A stretch of 64,000 nucleotides of DNA from GWE2-42-39 sp942493345 (GCA_942493345.1 OW818695.1:3224001-3288000), one strand, 5' to 3'; positions 34,636 through 45,079 are shown, counted from the first letter of the stretch. Notes: a model not told the origin generated them from the sequence alone. Program-made: numbers and translations.

Positions 34636-36867
34636 ATGACAAAATTTATAGTATTCCTGTCGCTGTTTTTTTGCTTTCCCCTTTCGTATTTCTGTCAGGG
34701 GGCTGACAAAGCAAGATCATCCGAAGAGAAGCTCGTTGGAAAGTTCTCCTCCGGTTACAGTTTAATCGTTCAAAAAAACAATAATGGGCAATGGGGAATT
34801 ACTGTCCGGGACGGGAATTCGTACTTGTGGTTCCAGTCGCAACCGGTAATGATTGAGCATTATCTGGATTCAACCCTGAACCACCGGGCTACAGCCGGAT
34901 ATGAACAGGTTGAAACAACAAACGACGGTTTTTCGGGAAGCAGCGCTATCCAAATCGGGGAGGTTACTTTTCTGGTTAATGATTTCTGGCGCCTTTCAGG
35001 AAATACATTAACGTTTTCCCGAAAGTTGAAAGTAAACGGGAATGCCCCCGGAGGGTTTCTTTCATCCACAAGCCTTGCAGCAGTGGCAGGTCGTGGTGAT
35101 TATCGCTATTTTGCCCCCGGAATGATTTACGGAAAGCCTGAAGTTATCAGCGCCGATGCAATAGGCGGCATCAACTCAGGAAATGATACCTGGATACGTG
35201 AAGACCGGCTACCTGCCCCTTTGTTCGGGGTTTATGCAAAAAATGGACACTCGCTTACCATTCTTGATCCTGCCCCAAAAGGAAATACCACGAAAGAAGA
35301 TTCCCGCGATCGCCAGGTTCGTACGCTGACCGACGAACGTTTCACGTTTGGCGCATTGGGCGCCGGGCTTTCCGGCGACACCATCCGCATCGGGATAAAA
35401 TGGCCCGGCACAGAAGGCGGGACTACTTACCGGGGGTATTTTTATCCGGGTGGTCAGGTACATCGGTGGCGGCAAAGGTTTCATCCTTTAAAAGACGGAC
35501 TTGAGCAAGATTACTCCATCATTTTTCGATTTGAGGAAGATAAACGTTATGCAGAATATTACCCGCGTGCCTGGAGATGGGCATGGGAAGTACTGAACCC
35601 GCAGGTCAATCGGCAAAATATTGAACTTGCCCGCAAAAGCCTGACGGAGATGCTTGCAGACCAGGTGGAAACGCACAAAGGAATTACCGGCTTGTCAAAC
35701 ATGATTACTTTCGAGGAAGGATTTTCAGGGAAAAGAAAAGACGAACCATTTGGAAGGACGGTGATGGGCTTTACCGGGAAAGCGCTCGAAGCAGCCAATT
35801 ACTTGCTTCAGGCATCCGATCTTCCAGGAAACCCGCGAGCTGAAGAATTTCGTACAAAAGGAAATGCAATCATCAATTCATTCCTGAAATTAAAGTTAGA
35901 CCCGCCGGAAGGTGAAGGTTTTTACTGGCAAACCGGGAATCCGGCACCTGCCTTGCCCCGGAACCGTCCTTTGTATATCCGTTCGTTTGGAGACGACCTG
36001 AAAGCCCTGTTGAAAGCGGCAAAGCGCGAGAAATCGCGGGGCAGGGAGCACCCGGAATGGATCGCATGGACAAAGTCGTTTGCCGATTGGCTGTTGCCTC
36101 AACAGCATGCAAACGGTGGTTTTCCACGTGGCTGGGTTCCTGTCACCGGAGAAATTGCTGACTCTTCGCTTCAGTCAACGTATAATGTAATTCCTTTCCT
36201 AATCCTTCAATCCGAACTCTCAGGCGATAGCAAATACCTTGATGCAGCCATCAAAGCGGGTGAATTTGCATGGGCCAACGGACAGTCTGAAGGAATTTTC
36301 GTCGGTGGAACCATTGACAATCCCAACGTAGTAGATAAAGAAGCAGGGACTTTATCATTAGAAGCCTATCTCGCCTTATATACAGCAACGAAAAATGGCA
36401 AATGGCTCGATCGTGCCCAAATGGCTGCCGCATTTGCCGAAACATGGATATACATCTGGAATGTTCCCATGCCAGATGATGAGAACGACGAAGACCTTCA
36501 CTGGAAAAAAGGAGTTAGCACCATTGGACTTCAGCTCATTTCTACAGGTCATTCGCTGGTCGATGCCTACATGGCTTTTGATGTCGACGAATTTGCAAAA
36601 CTTTCTGTATGGGCAAACGATCCTCATAGTCGGAAAGTGGCTGAAATTTTGCTCCACAATACCAAGGGAATGCTTGCTGTTCCGGGACGTTTGTACGATT
36701 TGCCCGGTACTGGCTGGCAACAGGAACACTGGAGCCTGGCTCCTGAACGTGGGCTTGGACGAAAACGGGCCTGGCTGCCTTGGGTAACCACCAGTCATTT
36801 AAATGGAATATTTGACTTGGAGGAGTATGATAAAGAGTTGTTTGAAAAACTGGTTGAAGGAAAATAA
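34636..36867 (+). CDS. Two-domain secreted protein of unknown family (paralogue 1), candidate CAZyme
   Basis: This 743-aa protein counts from ATG 34636; the frame also opens at TTG 34630. A signal peptide ends near YFCQG. About 25-310 form a beta-rich domain (GQWGITVRDGNSYLWFQSQ, GKFSSGYSL). About 320-740 look like an alpha/alpha barrel (GFTGKALEAANYLLQASD, RSFGDDLKALLKAAKRE, WADWLLPQQHANGGFPRGW-like segments). It is clearly homologous along its whole length to the 742-aa protein at 42835. The strictly shared segments include NTTKEDSRD, WGVLNPQVN/WEVLNPQVN, GEGF, GGTIDNP and STGHSL. A beta domain followed by an alpha/alpha barrel is a common build for GHs and lyases, but I cannot place it in a known family. 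Confidence 0.7.
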   Translation: MTKFIVFLSLFFCFPLSYFCQGADKARSSEEKLVGKFSSGYSLIVQKNNNGQWGITVRDGNSYLWFQSQPVMIEHYLDSTLNHRATAGYEQVETTNDGFSGSSAIQIGEVTFLVNDFWRLSGNTLTFSRKLKVNGNAPGGFLSSTSLAAVAGRGDYRYFAPGMIYGKPEVISADAIGGINSGNDTWIREDRLPAPLFGVYAKNGHSLTILDPAPKGNTTKEDSRDRQVRTLTDERFTFGALGAGLSGDTIRIGIKWPGTEGGTTYRGYFYPGGQVHRWRQRFHPLKDGLEQDYSIIFRFEEDKRYAEYYPRAWRWAWEVLNPQVNRQNIELARKSLTEMLADQVETHKGITGLSNMITFEEGFSGKRKDEPFGRTVMGFTGKALEAANYLLQASDLPGNPRAEEFRTKGNAIINSFLKLKLDPPEGEGFYWQTGNPAPALPRNRPLYIRSFGDDLKALLKAAKREKSRGREHPEWIAWTKSFADWLLPQQHANGGFPRGWVPVTGEIADSSLQSTYNVIPFLILQSELSGDSKYLDAAIKAGEFAWANGQSEGIFVGGTIDNPNVVDKEAGTLSLEAYLALYTATKNGKWLDRAQMAAAFAETWIYIWNVPMPDDENDEDLHWKKGVSTIGLQLISTGHSLVDAYMAFDVDEFAKLSVWANDPHSRKVAEILLHNTKGMLAVPGRLYDLPGTGWQQEHWSLAPERGLGRKRAWLPWVTTSHLNGIFDLEEYDKELFEKLVEGK

Positions 36868-36881
36868 AATAGTGAATCGAT

Positions 36882-37937
36882 ATGATCATGCTTAAATATT
36901 TTATTTCAGTTTGGGTTGGCTTTTTGTCCTTTTATTCATGTTTTGGGCAGCAACCGTTAAAGTCATGCGGTACCGGCAACAACGAGTTGTCGTATAACAA
37001 TAGCATTGGTTTAGTAGCCAATATGGCTGATCCTTTTGTTTTGCGCAGTGGTGGAAAATATTATTTATATGGAACAGATGGGGGAGGCGATGTCCATTTC
37101 GGTTTTAAAGTTTACGAATCAACCGATTTGGTAAACTGGAGTACCCCGGTTGGCGTTCATGAAGGTGGCAGAGCTTTGGAAAAGGTAAATTCGTGGGGAA
37201 CAAAGGGGTTTTGGGGCGCTGAAGTGTACGAACGCGATGGGACGTTTTATATGTATTATACCGTCGAAGAACATTTAGCGATTGCAACAAGTTCGTCGCC
37301 ATTGGGGCCATTTATTCAAAGAGAAAAAAAACCGGTGCATATCCAGAAAGAGATTGACCCGCACCTGTTTGTTGATGACGATGGACGGGCGTATATGTAT
37401 TACGTAAGTTTTGAGAATAAATCGAACGACATTTACGTGGTCGAGATGAATGATGATTGGTTGACGACTAAGGAAGATACCAAAACCCGGTGCATCTGGT
37501 TTTCTCAGCCTTGGGAAAATGCTGATCCGAAATTTGCCAAATGGCCGGTCACGGAAGGTTCGGCAGTATTAAAGCGGAAAGGAATTTATTACTTGTTTTA
37601 TACCGGAAACCATTTTTTGAGTCCTAAATATGCGGTAGGATACGCCACTGCTACTTCTCCGTTCGGTCCCTGGACAAAATACGAAGGAAATCCAATATTG
37701 AGTGAAACCAAAAACTTACGTGGAACCGGACATTGTTCTTTCGTAAAAGCTCCGAATAATGAAATCGTGATGGTATACCATAGTCATAAAGATGTAACCA
37801 CTCCGAGTCCTCGTAAAATGGCAATAGACAGGGGTGAATTTGTGGCTAATCCGGAGAAATCGAAGCCCGATATTTTTGAGATAAAGGCTACCGATACGAA
37901 ACAAGTAGTTCACTGGAAAGCCTTGAACGAGAAATAA
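36882..37937 (+). CDS. GH43-family glycoside hydrolase
   Basis: This 351-aa secreted protein has the clan GH-F acids Asp50 in NMADPFVL, Asp159 in EIDPHLF and Glu225 in VTEGSAV. FWGAEVYERDGTFYMYYT and GTGHCSF are further GH43 signatures. The N-terminus is a signal sequence ending near CFGQQ. It is most similar to the GH43 lipoprotein at 15974 but lacks a clear lipobox, so the two may act in different compartments. It starts 14 bp after the 743-aa protein, which suggests that they work on the same linkage region. Confidence 0.9.
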   Translation: MIMLKYFISVWVGFLSFYSCFGQQPLKSCGTGNNELSYNNSIGLVANMADPFVLRSGGKYYLYGTDGGGDVHFGFKVYESTDLVNWSTPVGVHEGGRALEKVNSWGTKGFWGAEVYERDGTFYMYYTVEEHLAIATSSSPLGPFIQREKKPVHIQKEIDPHLFVDDDGRAYMYYVSFENKSNDIYVVEMNDDWLTTKEDTKTRCIWFSQPWENADPKFAKWPVTEGSAVLKRKGIYYLFYTGNHFLSPKYAVGYATATSPFGPWTKYEGNPILSETKNLRGTGHCSFVKAPNNEIVMVYHSHKDVTTPSPRKMAIDRGEFVANPEKSKPDIFEIKATDTKQVVHWKALNEK

Positions 37938-38034
37938 CTGTTTTGCGGCTAAGGTTTTAATAGTTGCTGAAATAGTTTTATAGAAGATATGGAGCAGCGC
38001 TCCGGCAAGACTTATTTATGAACAAATTTCTTAT

Positions 38035-39483
38035 ATGATTTCTATGTATAGAAAATTACTTTTAATACTATCTGTTGGGCTTTTATTCTCGTTTAGCGAA
38101 AAAGTTCAGCAACCCTCTGTCCAGAATCCGGCGCAGCATCCGAATATTATTTTTGTGTTCATTGATGATATGGGTTATGGCGATTTGCCAATTTATGGCA
38201 ATGCCGGAGTACAAACTCCAAATATCGATAAACTGGCGAAGGAAGGAATGCTTTTTACCCAGTTCTATGTAAATGCTCCTATTTGTTCTCCATCCAGGGT
38301 TGCTGTAACTACAGGCCAATATCCTTTGCGCTGGAATATTACATCTTTTCTTGCTGATAGTACCCGGAATATTAATCGCGGGATGGCTCACTATCTCGAT
38401 CCCAAAGCTCCCAGTTTAGCCAGAATATTACAACATGCTGGTTATTATACTGCCCATGTGGGGAAATGGCATCTGGGAGGTCAGCGAAATGTACATGGAG
38501 CTCCTATGATAAGCGAATTTGGATTTAATACATCGCTTACTTCATTTGAAGGATTGGGAGAACGGATGGGCTGGATATTTGAAACACATGAATGGAATGG
38601 TAGTCACCGGTTTCCTCTTAGCGTGGAACAAGAAAAATTAGGTCATGGCGATGTAACGTGGATCAAGCGATATCAGGAAACGCAGATATATGTGGATCGG
38701 GCTTTGGTCGAGATTCAGAAAGCGCAGGACAGAAACCAGCCGTTTTATATTAATTTATGGCCATCCGATGTTCATACTCCCATCGAAGCCCCGCCCACTT
38801 TACGGGGTGATGGTTCAATTCAGTCCCAGTATCTTGGGGTAATTACAGAGCTTGATAAACAGCTTGGCCGCTTATTTGAACATATTCGAAATCATCCGCA
38901 GCTGAGAGATAATACAATAATAATACTTTCCAGCGATAACGGACCGTGTTCTGAAGTTGGTTCTTCCGGGGGGCTTCGTGGCCGCAAAGGGCAACTGTAT
39001 GAAGGGGGAATCAGGGAACCCCTCATTATATGGGCGCCAGGTAAAATTAAGACTTCCATGGTGGGAACGGTTAACCGAAATACGGTTCTTGTCGGGATGG
39101 ATATTCCTCCCAGCCTCTTATCTATTACCGGGGTCGAAACGCCGGATTCCATCAAATTTGACGGGTTAAACATGAAGAACGTTTGGTTTGGTGAATCTAC
39201 CGACAAGAGAGAACATCCGGTTATGTGGGTGCGTCCTCCGGAAATAAAAGGAGGGAGCAAACATGAGTTGAAAGACTTGGCAATCAGGGAAGGTAAATGG
39301 AAACTTCTGGTTGATGTAAATGGCAGTGGAGCTGAACTTTATGATATGGAAAGTAACCCGGTCGAAACGATTAACTTGGCAGAAAAGAACCCGGAAATTA
39401 CATCTCAGCTTAAAACGAAGGTCTTAAACTGGTTTCATGAAATCAGATCGGATTCAGCTGCTTCTGCAAAACCGTGGAAATGA
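38035..39483 (+). CDS. Secreted S1-family sulfatase, CSPSR type
   Basis: This 482-aa sulfatase has signal-like N-terminus MISMYRKLLLILSVGLLFSF (ATG 38044 is an alternative), FIDDMGYGDLPIYG at 42-55, and FGly Cys84 in CSPSR followed by VAVTTGQYP. It shares long near-identical stretches with the sulfatase at 1914-3293 (APICSPSRVAVTTGQYP, GYYTAHVGKWH, SSDNGP, GSSGGLRG, LYEGGIREPLI), so they are close paralogues 35 kb apart on opposite strands. Redundant or slightly shifted regioselectivity is likely. Its stop overlaps possible starts of the next sulfatase. Confidence 0.93.
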   Translation: MISMYRKLLLILSVGLLFSFSEKVQQPSVQNPAQHPNIIFVFIDDMGYGDLPIYGNAGVQTPNIDKLAKEGMLFTQFYVNAPICSPSRVAVTTGQYPLRWNITSFLADSTRNINRGMAHYLDPKAPSLARILQHAGYYTAHVGKWHLGGQRNVHGAPMISEFGFNTSLTSFEGLGERMGWIFETHEWNGSHRFPLSVEQEKLGHGDVTWIKRYQETQIYVDRALVEIQKAQDRNQPFYINLWPSDVHTPIEAPPTLRGDGSIQSQYLGVITELDKQLGRLFEHIRNHPQLRDNTIIILSSDNGPCSEVGSSGGLRGRKGQLYEGGIREPLIIWAPGKIKTSMVGTVNRNTVLVGMDIPPSLLSITGVETPDSIKFDGLNMKNVWFGESTDKREHPVMWVRPPEIKGGSKHELKDLAIREGKWKLLVDVNGSGAELYDMESNPVETINLAEKNPEITSQLKTKVLNWFHEIRSDSAASAKPWK

Positions 39484-39509
39484 GTTTAGGAAATAAAAAG
39501 GCAAACAGC

Positions 39510-41129
39510 ATGATGAGAATTTTGTGTTTATTGATTCTTTGTATAATTAGTCTGCAATTTTCCTATTCACAGGAAAAACCAAACATTGTAATCATCCTTG
39601 CCGACGATATGGGTTACTCAGATATTGGCTGTTATGGCAGCGAGATTGAAACACCAAACATCGATCGGTTAGCAGATAATGGTTTGCGATTTACCCAGTT
39701 CTATAATGCGGGACGTTGTTGCCCGTCCAGGGCTTCGCTTTTAACCGGCTTATATCCTCACATGGCTGGAATGGGATGGATGACGGGTGTTGATATGATG
39801 GAACCTGGCTATCCAGGCGATTTAAATAAAAAATGTGTCACTATTGCTGAAGTTCTGAAACCGGCAGGTTATGCCACGTATGCGACCGGGAAATGGCATG
39901 TTTCTGAGAATGTAAAATACGAGGGGCCGAAACATAATTGGCCTCTGCAACGAGGGTTCGATAAATATTATGGGATTATTCCGGGAGCTGCAAATTATTT
40001 TGAACCGGTAGGGCTGACCTATGGAAATGAACCGGTTAAAGCTGGTACTGATTTTTATCTCACCGATGCCATATCTGATACTGCGATAAGTTTTATACAA
40101 CAACATGTTTGGCAAAACGGCGAATCCCCCTTCCTTTTATATGTGGCTTACAATGCGCCTCACTGGCCTCTTCATGCCAAAGAAAAGGATATCAGTAAAT
40201 ATTTGAATACATACAATAAAGGATGGGACCAGGTACGAAAAGAAAGATATGAACGTCAACAGCAGATGGGAATAATTGAAAAATCGATTAAGTTGAGTGA
40301 ACGAGATGCCGAAGTCCCGGCTTGGAAAGATATACCAGGGCAGGAGAAGGAGCTTTGGATAAAACGAATGGCTGTTTATGCGGCACAAATTGATTGCATC
40401 GATCAGGGAATAGGCCGTATTGTCGAGACGTTAAAGAAAAACAATGTTTTTGAAAATACGCTGCTGATTTTTATTTCCGACAACGGGGCTTCTGCAGAGA
40501 AAGCCAGCAGGGCCGATAAAAGTATTGAAATGCTTGGCCGAAAGGAAAGCTATGAGAGCTATCTGATCAATTGGGCCAACGCAAGTAATTCGCCGCTTCG
40601 GCTTTACAAGAGTGAGATGCACGAAGGCGGGATTGCATCACCCTGTGTAATTAGCTGGCCAAAAGGCATTAAAAGGGAAGGTTCTTTTGTGGAAATTCCT
40701 TCTCACCTCATCGATTTGATGCCTACTTTTATTGATATATCAGGAGCTCGTTACCCTGATGTTTTTAATGAACAAAAAATTGCTTCGCTTCCGGGGAAAA
40801 GTCTGGCGGGCCTATTCAAAGGAGAAAATTTCGACATCCGGCCATTGTTTTGGGAACATGAAGCCAACAGGGCTGTTCGCTGGGGAAAGTGGAAACTGGT
40901 TTCAACAGGAACCAATGGAAAACCGTATATCGGTTCATGGGAATTATATGATATGGTGAACGACAGAACTGAAACCAGGAATCTTGCATTAGAACATCCG
41001 GAGAAAGTTAAAGAAATGGAAATGATGTGGAATGAATGGGCTGAGAAAAATCGGGTGTTCCCGCTTAACGGAACGGATATTCCCACACGTTTCAAAACAT
41101 TCGGAAGAAAGGAAAATGGCTATCACTAA
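39510..41129 (+). CDS. S1-family sulfatase, CCPSR arylsulfatase type
   Basis: This 539-aa protein (from ATG 39510) has metal-binding ILADDMGYSDIGCYG and the FGly site Cys70 in CCPSR followed by ASLLTGLYPHMAGMG. WALLEHEANRAVR-like C-terminal segments and the long insert at about 200-280 are typical of this branch. In-frame starts at 39474 and 39480 would overlap the preceding stop (an ATGA overlap at 39480 is plausible for coupling). 39510 is preferred because AAAAAGG lies about 8 bp upstream and the signal peptide begins there (MMRILCLLILCII). Its neighbour at 41160 is homologous over the full length, a tandem duplication. Confidence 0.92.
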   Translation: MMRILCLLILCIISLQFSYSQEKPNIVIILADDMGYSDIGCYGSEIETPNIDRLADNGLRFTQFYNAGRCCPSRASLLTGLYPHMAGMGWMTGVDMMEPGYPGDLNKKCVTIAEVLKPAGYATYATGKWHVSENVKYEGPKHNWPLQRGFDKYYGIIPGAANYFEPVGLTYGNEPVKAGTDFYLTDAISDTAISFIQQHVWQNGESPFLLYVAYNAPHWPLHAKEKDISKYLNTYNKGWDQVRKERYERQQQMGIIEKSIKLSERDAEVPAWKDIPGQEKELWIKRMAVYAAQIDCIDQGIGRIVETLKKNNVFENTLLIFISDNGASAEKASRADKSIEMLGRKESYESYLINWANASNSPLRLYKSEMHEGGIASPCVISWPKGIKREGSFVEIPSHLIDLMPTFIDISGARYPDVFNEQKIASLPGKSLAGLFKGENFDIRPLFWEHEANRAVRWGKWKLVSTGTNGKPYIGSWELYDMVNDRTETRNLALEHPEKVKEMEMMWNEWAEKNRVFPLNGTDIPTRFKTFGRKENGYH

Positions 41130-41159
41130 CTTGAAATATTGAAAACAAAAACATAACGA

Positions 41160-42815
41160 ATGAGATACATGAAGAGAATAATCATCCTGTTTTATTTCTT
41201 CTTTCTTTGCTGGGGAACCATCGCACAGAAACGCCCCAATATTGTACTGATCATGGCCGACGATATGGGATTTTCTGATATCGGTTGTTACGGTAGCGAG
41301 ATTGAAACGCCGAACCTTGATAAACTTTCGGCAAACGGGGTGCGTTTTACCCAATTTTACAACACGTCCCGCTGCTGTCCGTCAAGGGCTTCGCTATTAA
41401 CCGGGCTATACAGCCATCAGGCGGGCATGGGACTAATGATCGAAGACCGGACCGAAAAACCCGGATATCGCGGATTTCTGGTGCGGAAAAGGTGTGCCAC
41501 CATTGCGGAATTATTAAGCGGTGCGGGGTATGGCACTTACATGACCGGGAAATGGCATCTGGGTTATCGCGAAAAGGAAGAACAACCTCTGGCGTGGGGG
41601 TTCGACCAGTTTTATGGTTCTTTTGAGGGAGCTATTTCTTATTTCGAACCGGGAAATACAAATAAATATCCGCACGATAAAAATCCGAGGCACATAACAT
41701 TAAACAATGATACCATAACGCCGGACAAGGATTTCTATGCGACCAATCGTTTTACCGATTATGGGCTTTTGTTTTTAGATCAACATTTCAACGAACGAAA
41801 GGACGATCCTTTTTTCCTTTACCTTGCCTATAATGCACCTCATTGGCCATTGCATGCTTTACCAAATGATATCAAAAAATATGAAGACAAGTATTTGAAA
41901 GGATGGGATCGTTTGAGGGAAGAACGTTATCAGCGGCAATTGGACCTGGGAGTATTGGAAGCAGGCAGTACCTCACTGAGCCCCAGAACAGACGACCGCT
42001 ACGATGAGGCCGGGTTGTGGCCTTATACAAGGAAACCTCTTCCGGTATGGGATTCTTTAGATGAAAAACAACGGAACGATCTGGCGAAAAAAATGGCTGT
42101 ATATGCCGCGATAGTTGATAATATGGATCAAAACATCGGGCGGCTGGTCGATTTTCTCCGGATGAAGGAGCAACTGGATAATACGGTTATATTGTTTTTA
42201 TCCGATAATGGTGGTGATATTGTCGGTCGGGTTATGGGTTTTAACGATTTGGGGGAAAGAGGAAATCTTGACTTGTATGGAACTACAAATTCATTCATGA
42301 GCTACGGGTTGGGCTGGGCCAATGCTTCCAACACACCTTTCCGAATGTATAAATGTTATGTCCACGAAGGGGGCATTTCAAGCCCTTTGATTGTCCATTG
42401 GCCCAATGGACTGAAGAATGTTCCGGGGTCTTTTGTTCGCGTTCCTACTCATATTACCGACATCATGCCCACATTGTTGGATATTGCCCGGGTAAAATAT
42501 CCCGATTCGACCGCCGAGCGACCCATTATCCCAATGCAGGGACAAAGCCTGTTGCCGCTGGTGAACGGCACCCCGGAAAAGTTCAACGAGGATCGCAGAA
42601 TATTTTGGGAACATGCAGGAAATAAAGCCGTTCGTGATGGACGATGGAAATTGGTCAAGGTACAAAAAGGACCGTGGGAATTATATGATATGGACAACGA
42701 CCGGTGCGAACAAAATAATCTGGTTAGTAAGTATCCTGAACGGGTAAAAAGAATGGAAAAAATATATGACGATTGGGCTGAAAAAGCGTATGTCAATCCT
42801 CCACTTAATGAATAA
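41160..42815 (+). CDS. S1-family sulfatase, CCPSR arylsulfatase type
   Basis: This 551-aa paralogue of the preceding gene has MADDMGFSDIGCYGSEIETPN at 32-52 and FGly Cys72 in CCPSR followed by ASLLTGLYSHQAGMG. TGKWHLGYREKEEQP and FLSDNGGD are the other landmarks. The signal peptide ends near GTIAQ. It starts 30 bp after the upstream sulfatase and ends 19 bp before the 742-aa protein. The stretch after the FGly motif (residues about 150-185) differs from its neighbour, which fits a new substrate after duplication. Confidence 0.93.
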   Translation: MRYMKRIIILFYFFFLCWGTIAQKRPNIVLIMADDMGFSDIGCYGSEIETPNLDKLSANGVRFTQFYNTSRCCPSRASLLTGLYSHQAGMGLMIEDRTEKPGYRGFLVRKRCATIAELLSGAGYGTYMTGKWHLGYREKEEQPLAWGFDQFYGSFEGAISYFEPGNTNKYPHDKNPRHITLNNDTITPDKDFYATNRFTDYGLLFLDQHFNERKDDPFFLYLAYNAPHWPLHALPNDIKKYEDKYLKGWDRLREERYQRQLDLGVLEAGSTSLSPRTDDRYDEAGLWPYTRKPLPVWDSLDEKQRNDLAKKMAVYAAIVDNMDQNIGRLVDFLRMKEQLDNTVILFLSDNGGDIVGRVMGFNDLGERGNLDLYGTTNSFMSYGLGWANASNTPFRMYKCYVHEGGISSPLIVHWPNGLKNVPGSFVRVPTHITDIMPTLLDIARVKYPDSTAERPIIPMQGQSLLPLVNGTPEKFNEDRRIFWEHAGNKAVRDGRWKLVKVQKGPWELYDMDNDRCEQNNLVSKYPERVKRMEKIYDDWAEKAYVNPPLNE

Positions 42816-42834
42816 ATAAAAATAAAACTGAACA

Positions 42835-45063
42835 ATGAAAAGATGTTTTTTTATCCTGTTTGTGCTTGCTTCTTTCAGCTATAGCTGCGTTTTGGAACAA
42901 AAAACAGGCAAAATGTTTGCAGGCAGTTTATCAACCGGCGATACAATATTCCTGAAAAAGGAAAAAACACAATGGGGAATTTTTGTCGATTGTGGAAACA
43001 TGGCGTCAGCCATACAGAAGCAGCCGGTTTCTCTGGAAATTTATATCGATTCGGCAACCATTAGCAGAGTTTCTTCCGGCTATAAAAAAGTTCAAAAAAC
43101 CGATAATGGGTTTGCCGGCAAATCGATCATCGAATTCGAAGGGGCAACATTTACCGTTTTGGACAACTGGACGATAAATGGAAATGTATTAGTCCTCGAC
43201 CGTTTTCTTTCAGTTAAAGGAGATATTCCTCATGCCGGGTTTTTATCGGCGATAACATTTGCCAATCAGCAAAAATGCCAGAGAAAAGAGGTGAATTATT
43301 TTGTGCCGGGTATGATTTACGGGCCATCCGAGCATCTTACCGAGGTCGCAATCGGAGGGAATAAAAGCGGACTGATCACCTGGATTCGGGAAGACAGGCT
43401 GCCCGCTCCTTTATTCGGTATTCAATATAAAGACGGCTCATCTGTAACGATTCTAAATTCCAAACCGGATGGAAATACCACGAAAGAAGATTCACGGGAC
43501 TTAAAAGTGAAAACTTTGATCGATCAACGTTTTCGTTTTGGCGCTCTGGGTGCAGAAGAAAAGGACGGAAATATACAATACGGTTTTGTTTGGCCCGGCA
43601 CCGAAGGTGCTTTTACCTATAAAGGCAAAACGTACCCGGGCGGGCAATTAAATCAATGGAGAAGAAGATATCACCCCGTTCAGGATGGTTTTAAACAACA
43701 ATACGAGGTGTCTTTCCGGTTTGATAAAGGCGTTGATAAATTTGTCGATTATTACAAAACAGCCTGGCGCTGGGCCTGGGGTGTACTGAATCCGCAGGTA
43801 AATCCGCAGGACATCGAAGCGGCAAGAAGAAGTTTAATTGATATGCTTGGTGAACGGGTAGAAACGAATAATGGGTATTCGGGTATCCCTTATTTTATGA
43901 CGGCAGCCAAAACACAAAAGCCGGCGATCAATAAAAAAACAGCGATGGGCTTTGTTGGTAAAGCGCTCGAAAGCGCCAACTTTCTTTTACAGGATGCAGA
44001 CCGGAAACAATCGCCGAACGACGACAAGCACAGGGAAGCGGCAGAAAAAATCATCCGTTCGTTCATCAAAAAAATAACGTTATCGCCTCCGAATGGCGAA
44101 GGTTTTATGTTGGATTCAGGCGAACCGGTTATGGTGCGCCCGCAGGATGGTAAAATGTATTTACGATCTTTCGGCGATGATTTAAAATCGTTGTTGAAAG
44201 CAATTAAAAGAGAAAAACAACAAGGTCGTATTCATAACGACTGGTTGAAATGGGCGAAATCTTTTGGCGACTGGCTATTGCCACAACAGCAAAAAGAAGG
44301 TGGTTTCCCAAGGGGATGGGAGCAAGGTACGGGAAAAATAAAGGATGCTTCACCGCAGTCCAGTTATACTGTAATTCCATATCTGGTGCTGTTAAGCGAG
44401 TTGACGGGAGAGCCAAAATATAAAGAAGCGGCCATTAAAGCGGCAGATTTTTGTTGGAACAGCACCCAGTCCAAAGGCTTGTATGTAGGGGGAACAATCG
44501 ATAACCCGGATGTTATAGACAAGGAAGCCGGAACACTTTCTACGGAAGCATATCTGGCCATTTACGAAGCCGATAAGCAGCAAAAGTGGATAGACAGGGC
44601 GCAGGCCGCAGCAGATTATGCAGAAACCTGGATGTATATCTGGGATATACCCATGCCTGAAGATGAAGACAATACTGTTTTACCTTGGAAAAGAGGAGTT
44701 TCCACGGTGGGATTGCAGTTGATATCTACCGGGCATTCACTAACCGATGTTTACATGGCTTTTGATGTCGATGAATATGCAAAACTTTATAAGTTGACAA
44801 ACGATCGCCATTATTTCGATGTCGCAAAAATATTACTGCACAACACAAAAGGAATGCTGGCTTTGCCCGACCGACAGTACGATTTGCTTGGGCCGGGATG
44901 GCAGCAGGAACATTGGAGCCTGGCGCCCATGCGCGGATTTGGAATTCATCGTGGATGGCTACCGTGGGTATCTACCAGTCATTTGAATGGAATATTTGGA
45001 CTGGAAGAATTTAGTCCGGAATTGTATAAAGAATTAGTCAATTGTGATAAGGTGGGTAATTAA
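42835..45063 (+). CDS. Two-domain secreted protein of unknown family (paralogue 2), candidate CAZyme
   Basis: This 742-aa protein has a lipobox-like FSYSCV near residue 18, so unlike its paralogue at 34636 it may be a lipoprotein. Domain build is the same: a beta-rich N-terminal half and an alpha/alpha-barrel C-terminal half. Shared landmarks are NTTKEDSRD, WAWGVLNPQVNPQD, GFVGKALESANFLLQ, LSPPNGEGF, RSFGDDLKSLLKAIKREK, GGTIDNPDVIDKEAGTLS and WLPWVSTSHLNGIFGLEEF. The conserved Asp/Glu residues in GEGF, FGDDL and DKEAGT are candidates for catalysis or metal binding. It is flanked by sulfatases on both sides. Family unrecognised. Confidence 0.7.
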   Translation: MKRCFFILFVLASFSYSCVLEQKTGKMFAGSLSTGDTIFLKKEKTQWGIFVDCGNMASAIQKQPVSLEIYIDSATISRVSSGYKKVQKTDNGFAGKSIIEFEGATFTVLDNWTINGNVLVLDRFLSVKGDIPHAGFLSAITFANQQKCQRKEVNYFVPGMIYGPSEHLTEVAIGGNKSGLITWIREDRLPAPLFGIQYKDGSSVTILNSKPDGNTTKEDSRDLKVKTLIDQRFRFGALGAEEKDGNIQYGFVWPGTEGAFTYKGKTYPGGQLNQWRRRYHPVQDGFKQQYEVSFRFDKGVDKFVDYYKTAWRWAWGVLNPQVNPQDIEAARRSLIDMLGERVETNNGYSGIPYFMTAAKTQKPAINKKTAMGFVGKALESANFLLQDADRKQSPNDDKHREAAEKIIRSFIKKITLSPPNGEGFMLDSGEPVMVRPQDGKMYLRSFGDDLKSLLKAIKREKQQGRIHNDWLKWAKSFGDWLLPQQQKEGGFPRGWEQGTGKIKDASPQSSYTVIPYLVLLSELTGEPKYKEAAIKAADFCWNSTQSKGLYVGGTIDNPDVIDKEAGTLSTEAYLAIYEADKQQKWIDRAQAAADYAETWMYIWDIPMPEDEDNTVLPWKRGVSTVGLQLISTGHSLTDVYMAFDVDEYAKLYKLTNDRHYFDVAKILLHNTKGMLALPDRQYDLLGPGWQQEHWSLAPMRGFGIHRGWLPWVSTSHLNGIFGLEEFSPELYKELVNCDKVGN

Positions 45064-45079
45064 TAAAAATCGTATAATT

